From Conyzicola lurida (GTDB lineage: Bacteria; Actinomycetota; Actinomycetes; Actinomycetales; Microbacteriaceae), in the NCBI RefSeq assembly GCF_014204935.1, contig NZ_JACHMJ010000001.1, positions 1,116,001-1,180,000 on the forward strand: DNA of 64,000 bases, in the 5' to 3' direction. This document shows, piece by piece, positions 61,274 through 64,000 of this stretch (positions are counted from its first letter, which is position 1; each line of letters begins with the position of its first letter). Under the pieces are notes generated by a model. It was given only the letters and a program-made list of their open reading frames with translations, did no database searches and was not told the origin of the DNA. Both the position numbers and the translations under genes were made by a program.

Positions 61274-61364
61274 CGTTACAGATAACGGATTAACAAGCGC
61301 CATACAGAATGCTCTGGTTAGAGTAATCACGTAGAAGCGGTTGTAGTGTTACTGCTCCAACACT
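61274..61364 (+). promoter_or_regulatory. AT-rich clgR promoter region with two inverted repeats
   Basis: The 144-bp spacer between cinA and clgR is much more AT-rich than its surroundings. It holds CGTTA-CAGA-TAACG (61274-61287) and AGTGTT-N8-AACACT (61345-61364), plausible operator sites, and GTTAGAG/TAGTGT boxes that could serve as -10 elements. ClgR is known to control its own gene in corynebacteria; neither repeat matches the CGC-N5-GCG ClgR box clearly. Confidence 0.5.
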
Positions 61365-61402
61365 TTGTGGGTCAGGGCAACAAGTCTTAGAGGAGGGGTC
61401 CA

Positions 61403-61720
61403 ATGGTTCTAGTTCGTCAAGAAATCGGTGACGTGCTCCGCGACTTCCGTTTGCAGAAGGGGCGCACCCTTCGCCAGGTCGCGAGCAAGGCGAGTGTCGC
61501 GCTCGGATACCTGAGCGAGGTCGAGAGAGGTCAGAAGGAGGCAAGCTCCGAGATCCTTGCCTCGGTCGCCGAAGCTCTCGAGACGCCCATCTCGGTCATC
61601 ATGCGCGAAGTCGGTGATCGCCTCGCGATCATCGAGGGAGTTTCCCTCACGACGACCATCCCGGACACGCTCCCGGATGAACTCGTCGCAGAGTTCGACG
61701 CGAACCTGGTGTCGCGCTAA
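61403..61720 (+). CDS. clgR: ClgR-type XRE transcriptional regulator
   Basis: A 105-residue regulator. An HTH (residues about 10-65: LRDFRLQKGRTLRQVASKAS, then VALGYLSEVERGQKEASSEI) is followed by a short C-terminal tail. In Corynebacterium, Streptomyces and Mycobacterium ClgR activates clp protease and stress genes and is itself degraded by Clp. The normal C-terminal degron ending is replaced here by NLVSR, so turnover may differ. AGAGGAGGGGTCC precedes the ATG. A terminator follows. Confidence 0.94.
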   Translation: MVLVRQEIGDVLRDFRLQKGRTLRQVASKASVALGYLSEVERGQKEASSEILASVAEALETPISVIMREVGDRLAIIEGVSLTTTIPDTLPDELVAEFDANLVSR

Positions 61721-61743
61721 GCACCCCCTCCTTCCCTGACTCC

Positions 61744-61784
61744 ACGAACGCCCCGGTCTTCCGCCGGGGCGTTCGTCGTTTAAC
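61744..61784 (+). terminator. Rho-independent terminator of clgR
   Basis: A 13-bp perfect stem ACGAACGCCCCGG / CCGGGGCGTTCGT has a 7-nt loop and is followed by CGTTTAAC. It separates clgR from the DUF3046-recA part. Confidence 0.9.
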
Positions 61785-61875
61785 TATTCGACCGATGGAT
61801 GCCGCGGGCGTCCGCCCCGGCCGGGGACACTGCACGCGGCCGACGTCACGGCCGCGCGGCGGTTAGGGTTGTGCA

Positions 61876-62100
61876 GTGCGACTGAGCGAATTCCGGATAG
61901 CGGTGACCGACGAGTTCGGCGACGCCTACGGGCGCGTCCTCACCCGCGACCTGGTGCTCGGCGCCGTCGGCGGACTCACGGCGGACCAGGCGATCAAGGC
62001 CGGCGTCGCGCCGCGCGAGATCTGGAATGCGCTCTGCGACGCGAGCGATGTGCCCCTCGAACGCCGCTACGGCGTGGGGCTGCGCGAGCCGCGCAACTAG
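61876..62100 (+). CDS. DUF3046 family protein
   Basis: A 74-residue protein of the actinobacterial DUF3046 family. It has VRLSEFRIAVTDEFGDAYGR, the central DLVLGAVGGLTADQAIKAG and the conserved ending AREIWNALC-like with VPLERRYGVGL. It regularly stands just upstream of recA (Rv2738c in M. tuberculosis). The function is unknown. TAGGGT lies 6 nt before GTG 61876, so the transcript is leaderless. Confidence 0.93.
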   Translation: MRLSEFRIAVTDEFGDAYGRVLTRDLVLGAVGGLTADQAIKAGVAPREIWNALCDASDVPLERRYGVGLREPRN

Positions 62101-62174
62101 CGTCCGGCGTCATCCCGCCCGCTCTCTGTTCGCCTGTCGTTCGTCGCAGTGTTCGACACGCGGGGAAGAATCAT

Positions 62175-62203
62175 TCGAACACTCGTTCGTATCTGAGTAG
62201 ACT
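62175..62203 (+). promoter_or_regulatory. SOS box and recA promoter
   Basis: TCGAAC-ACTC-GTTCGT (62175-62190) matches the actinobacterial LexA consensus TCGAAC-N4-GTTCGA with one change. It covers the -35 position of a promoter whose -10 box is TAGACT (62198-62203), 17 bp from TCGAAC. LexA bound here would block RNA polymerase, so recA should be induced by DNA damage. Confidence 0.88.
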
Positions 62204-62409
62204 CCTTCATAGCCCCTCATCGGGTCAGGTTATCCACCGGTCGCGAGCCGGTACGACGCAATGTCGTACCCCACGCCTACGGTGAGATCAACTGAAACCA
62301 GCCTTTGTCGGGAGGCTGCGGACCTTGCATCACCGGTCCTCAGCGACACGACAGCCTATGGGCAGCAACCGATCGGCCCACCGCCGACATCACTCCGAGG
62401 AGACACACA
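62204..62409 (+). promoter_or_regulatory. Long structured recA leader
   Basis: From the SOS promoter to the recA start there are about 200 nt without an evident gene. A perfect 8-bp hairpin GGTACGAC-GCAAT-GTCGTACC lies at 62250-62270, and CGAGGAGACACACA (62397-62409) supplies the ribosome-binding site. The upstream part of the gap (62101-62174) shows nothing I can name. Confidence 0.6.
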
Positions 62410-63627
62410 ATGGCATCAGCAGCAGACCGCGAAAAGGCACTCGACACCGCCCTCGCCCAGATCGACCGCCAGTTCGGCAAGGGTTCCGTTATGCGTCTCG
62501 GGAGTGACGAGCGCGCACCCGTCGCCGTGATCCCCACCGGGTCGATCGCCCTCGACGTCGCGCTCGGTATCGGCGGACTTCCCCGCGGCCGCATCGTCGA
62601 GATCTACGGACCGGAGTCGTCGGGTAAGACCACGCTGACCCTCCACGCCATCGCCAACGCGCAGCGCGCCGGCGGCATCGCGGCGTTCATCGACGCGGAG
62701 CACGCCCTCGACCCGGAGTACGCGCAGAAGCTCGGTGTCGACATCGACGCGCTCCTCGTCTCGCAGCCCGACACCGGCGAGCAGGCCCTCGAGATCGCCG
62801 ACATGCTCGTGCGCTCGGGGTCCATCGACCTCGTCGTCATCGACTCCGTAGCCGCTCTTGTTCCGCGCGCCGAGATCGAAGGCGACATGGGCGACTCGCA
62901 CGTCGGCCTCCAGGCCCGCCTCATGTCGCAGGCACTGCGCAAGCTCACCGGTGGCCTCAGCCAGACCAACACCACGATGATCTTCATCAACCAGCTGCGC
63001 GAGAAGATCGGTGTCTTCTTCGGCAGCCCCGAGACCACCGCCGGAGGTAAGGCGCTCAAGTTCTACGCGTCGGTGCGCCTCGACATCCGCCGCATCGAGA
63101 CCCTGAAGGACGGCACGGAGGCCTACGGCAACCGCACGCGCGTCAAAGTCGTCAAGAACAAGATGGCACCGCCGTTCAAGCAGGCCGAGTTCGACATCCT
63201 CTACGGCGTCGGTATCTCGCGCGAGAGCAGCCTGATCGACTTCGGCGTCGAGCACGAGATCGTGCGCAAGTCGGGCGCCTGGTACACCTACGACGGCGAC
63301 CAGCTCGGCCAGGGCAAGGACAACTCGCGCAAGTTCCTGCTCGAGAACCCGGCCGTCGCCGCCGAGATCGAGGCGAAGATCATGTTCAAGCTCGGCATCG
63401 GTGCCGAAGGCAAGGCCGCGAAGGATGTCGCCGACAAGGCCGCCGCCGCGGAGCGTGCCGAGGCGAACGCCGCCAAGCTCGCCGCCACGGCGGAGAAGCA
63501 GGCGAAGGCCGCCGCCGGTGCGGCACTCAAGGTGGGCGCGGGTAAGACCGCGGCCGCCAAGGGCGACGCGGCCAACAACATCGCCGCCCGCGCCGACGCC
63601 GAACTGCTGAAGGCAGTCGGGGAGTAA
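62410..63627 (+). CDS. recA: Recombinase RecA
   Basis: A 405-residue strand-exchange ATPase and LexA coprotease. Walker A is GPESSGKT (67-74), Walker [11 protein letters not shown], loop L2 is [19 protein letters not shown], and the C-terminal domain is complete. A long Ala/Lys/Glu-rich tail (about residues 350-405) is longer than in E. coli RecA. There is no intein. ATG 62410 follows CGAGGAGACACACA. It is followed 2 bp after the stop by recX. Confidence 0.98.
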   Translation: MASAADREKALDTALAQIDRQFGKGSVMRLGSDERAPVAVIPTGSIALDVALGIGGLPRGRIVEIYGPESSGKTTLTLHAIANAQRAGGIAAFIDAEHALDPEYAQKLGVDIDALLVSQPDTGEQALEIADMLVRSGSIDLVVIDSVAALVPRAEIEGDMGDSHVGLQARLMSQALRKLTGGLSQTNTTMIFINQLREKIGVFFGSPETTAGGKALKFYASVRLDIRRIETLKDGTEAYGNRTRVKVVKNKMAPPFKQAEFDILYGVGISRESSLIDFGVEHEIVRKSGAWYTYDGDQLGQGKDNSRKFLLENPAVAAEIEAKIMFKLGIGAEGKAAKDVADKAAAAERAEANAAKLAATAEKQAKAAAGAALKVGAGKTAAAKGDAANNIAARADAELLKAVGE

Positions 63628-63629
63628 TC

Positions 63630-64000
63630 GTGGAGCGTTCCGACGGCCGTCTCGCGACGGTGAGCTATCTCTTCGGTGCACCCGAAGCACCCGCAGAGCA
63701 GCCCACCGTCGACGAGACGCCGGCGGAACGCGCGCCCGACCTGGCTGCTCTGCCCGACTTGGCGGCTCCGGCCGCCGACGGTCGCACCGCCGCCTCCGGG
63801 TGGTACTTGGAGCCCGGCGCCGTCGACGAGAGCGAGCCCGACGAGGTTTCCGAGCCCGAGGTCGAAACGGAGGCGCCCGCCTTGGCGGAGGCCCGCCGGT
63901 TCCTCTCTGCCGTCAAAAAAGACGCACCCGCCGCGACCTCCGGTGTGCGGTTCGTGGAGGAGCCCGACACCCTCGAGAGAACCGATCCGGCGGAGGCCAA
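63630..64000 (+). CDS. recX: Regulatory protein RecX, N-terminal part (continues past window)
   Basis: GTG 63630 starts two bases after the recA stop and the frame stays open to the window end (about 123 codons). The visible part is a low-complexity, acidic, Ala/Pro/Glu-rich extension (for example DLAALPDLAAPAADG, PDEVSEPEVETEAPALAEAR). Such extensions precede the three-helix RecX repeats in several actinobacteria. The RecX core itself would lie beyond the edge, so the call rests on position and the coupled start. RecX restrains RecA filaments. Confidence 0.7.
   Translation, partial: MERSDGRLATVSYLFGAPEAPAEQPTVDETPAERAPDLAALPDLAAPAADGRTAASGWYLEPGAVDESEPDEVSEPEVETEAPALAEARRFLSAVKKDAPAATSGVRFVEEPDTLERTDPAEA

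Noticed and set aside
62101-62409. A small protein gene in the recA leader
   Set aside because: Short frames exist, but none has a ribosome-binding site, a TANNNT box in the right place or convincing composition.
62410-63627. A possible intein in recA, as in M. tuberculosis
   Set aside because: The RecA core is continuous and of normal length up to the Ala-rich tail.
1-64000. tRNA, rRNA, IS elements, prophage or plasmid genes
   Set aside because: I looked for transposase, integrase and replication proteins among the supported genes and for cloverleaf-like stretches in the spacers and found none.

Overview
The window looks like chromosomal DNA from a high-GC Gram-positive actinobacterium, most likely a member of the Microbacteriaceae. 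The evidence is the strong GC bias at third codon positions, frequent GTG starts, the actinobacterial gene order from rpsO through pnp, dapB, dapA, rnj, ftsK, pgsA, cinA and clgR to recA-recX, a leader resembling the Actino-pnp RNA, and a TCGAAC-N4-GTTCG SOS box. I saw no tRNA, rRNA, insertion sequence, prophage, CRISPR array or origin.

Region 1 (1-9441) starts with a DNA repair and stress cluster. LigD (cut by the window edge) and Ku are divergent NHEJ genes. A four-gene minus-strand operon follows: a bifunctional Ada/AlkA alkylation-repair protein, a DUF6328 protein, a YihY-type membrane protein and a SAP/Rho-N-like protein. Then come a GlcD-type FAD oxidase, a degenerate MDR-like protein and a PrsW-type membrane protease.

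Region 2 (9445-24847) is the surface and accessory part. Its most unusual element is a minus-strand operon (13795-10691) with three small secreted proteins carrying SipW-type export signals. Among them is a SipW-type signal peptidase fused to an ectodomain with its own signal peptide and an LASTG sorting motif. After a HelD-type helicase, a NERD protein and several oxidoreductases, a second LASTG protein with repeated Cys-pair units is followed by an HxlR-SARP/BTAD fusion regulator. A MarP-type protease lies upstream of this pair.

Region 3 (25118-40934) holds HtrA, a dienelactone hydrolase, a second NERD protein, rpsO with its terminator, and about 12 kb of metabolic and transport genes between rpsO and pnp. 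These include fructosamine kinase, FUSC, a TrxR-like/methyltransferase pair with a divergent XRE-cupin regulator, an LLM monooxygenase/FMN reductase pair, an FAH hydrolase, an alpha/beta hydrolase, a GH6 lipoprotein, and a LysR/MFS divergent pair with a palindromic operator.

Region 4 (40935-64000) is the conserved core. It covers RNA decay (pnp, rnj), processing peptidase (M16), lysine and peptidoglycan precursor synthesis (dapB, dapA), a MacB-like ABC efflux operon, chromosome segregation (ftsK), phospholipid synthesis (pgsA), cinA, clgR, DUF3046, recA and the start of recX. Many genes have a TANNNT box 5-8 nt upstream of the start codon and no Shine-Dalgarno sequence, which suggests widespread leaderless transcripts.
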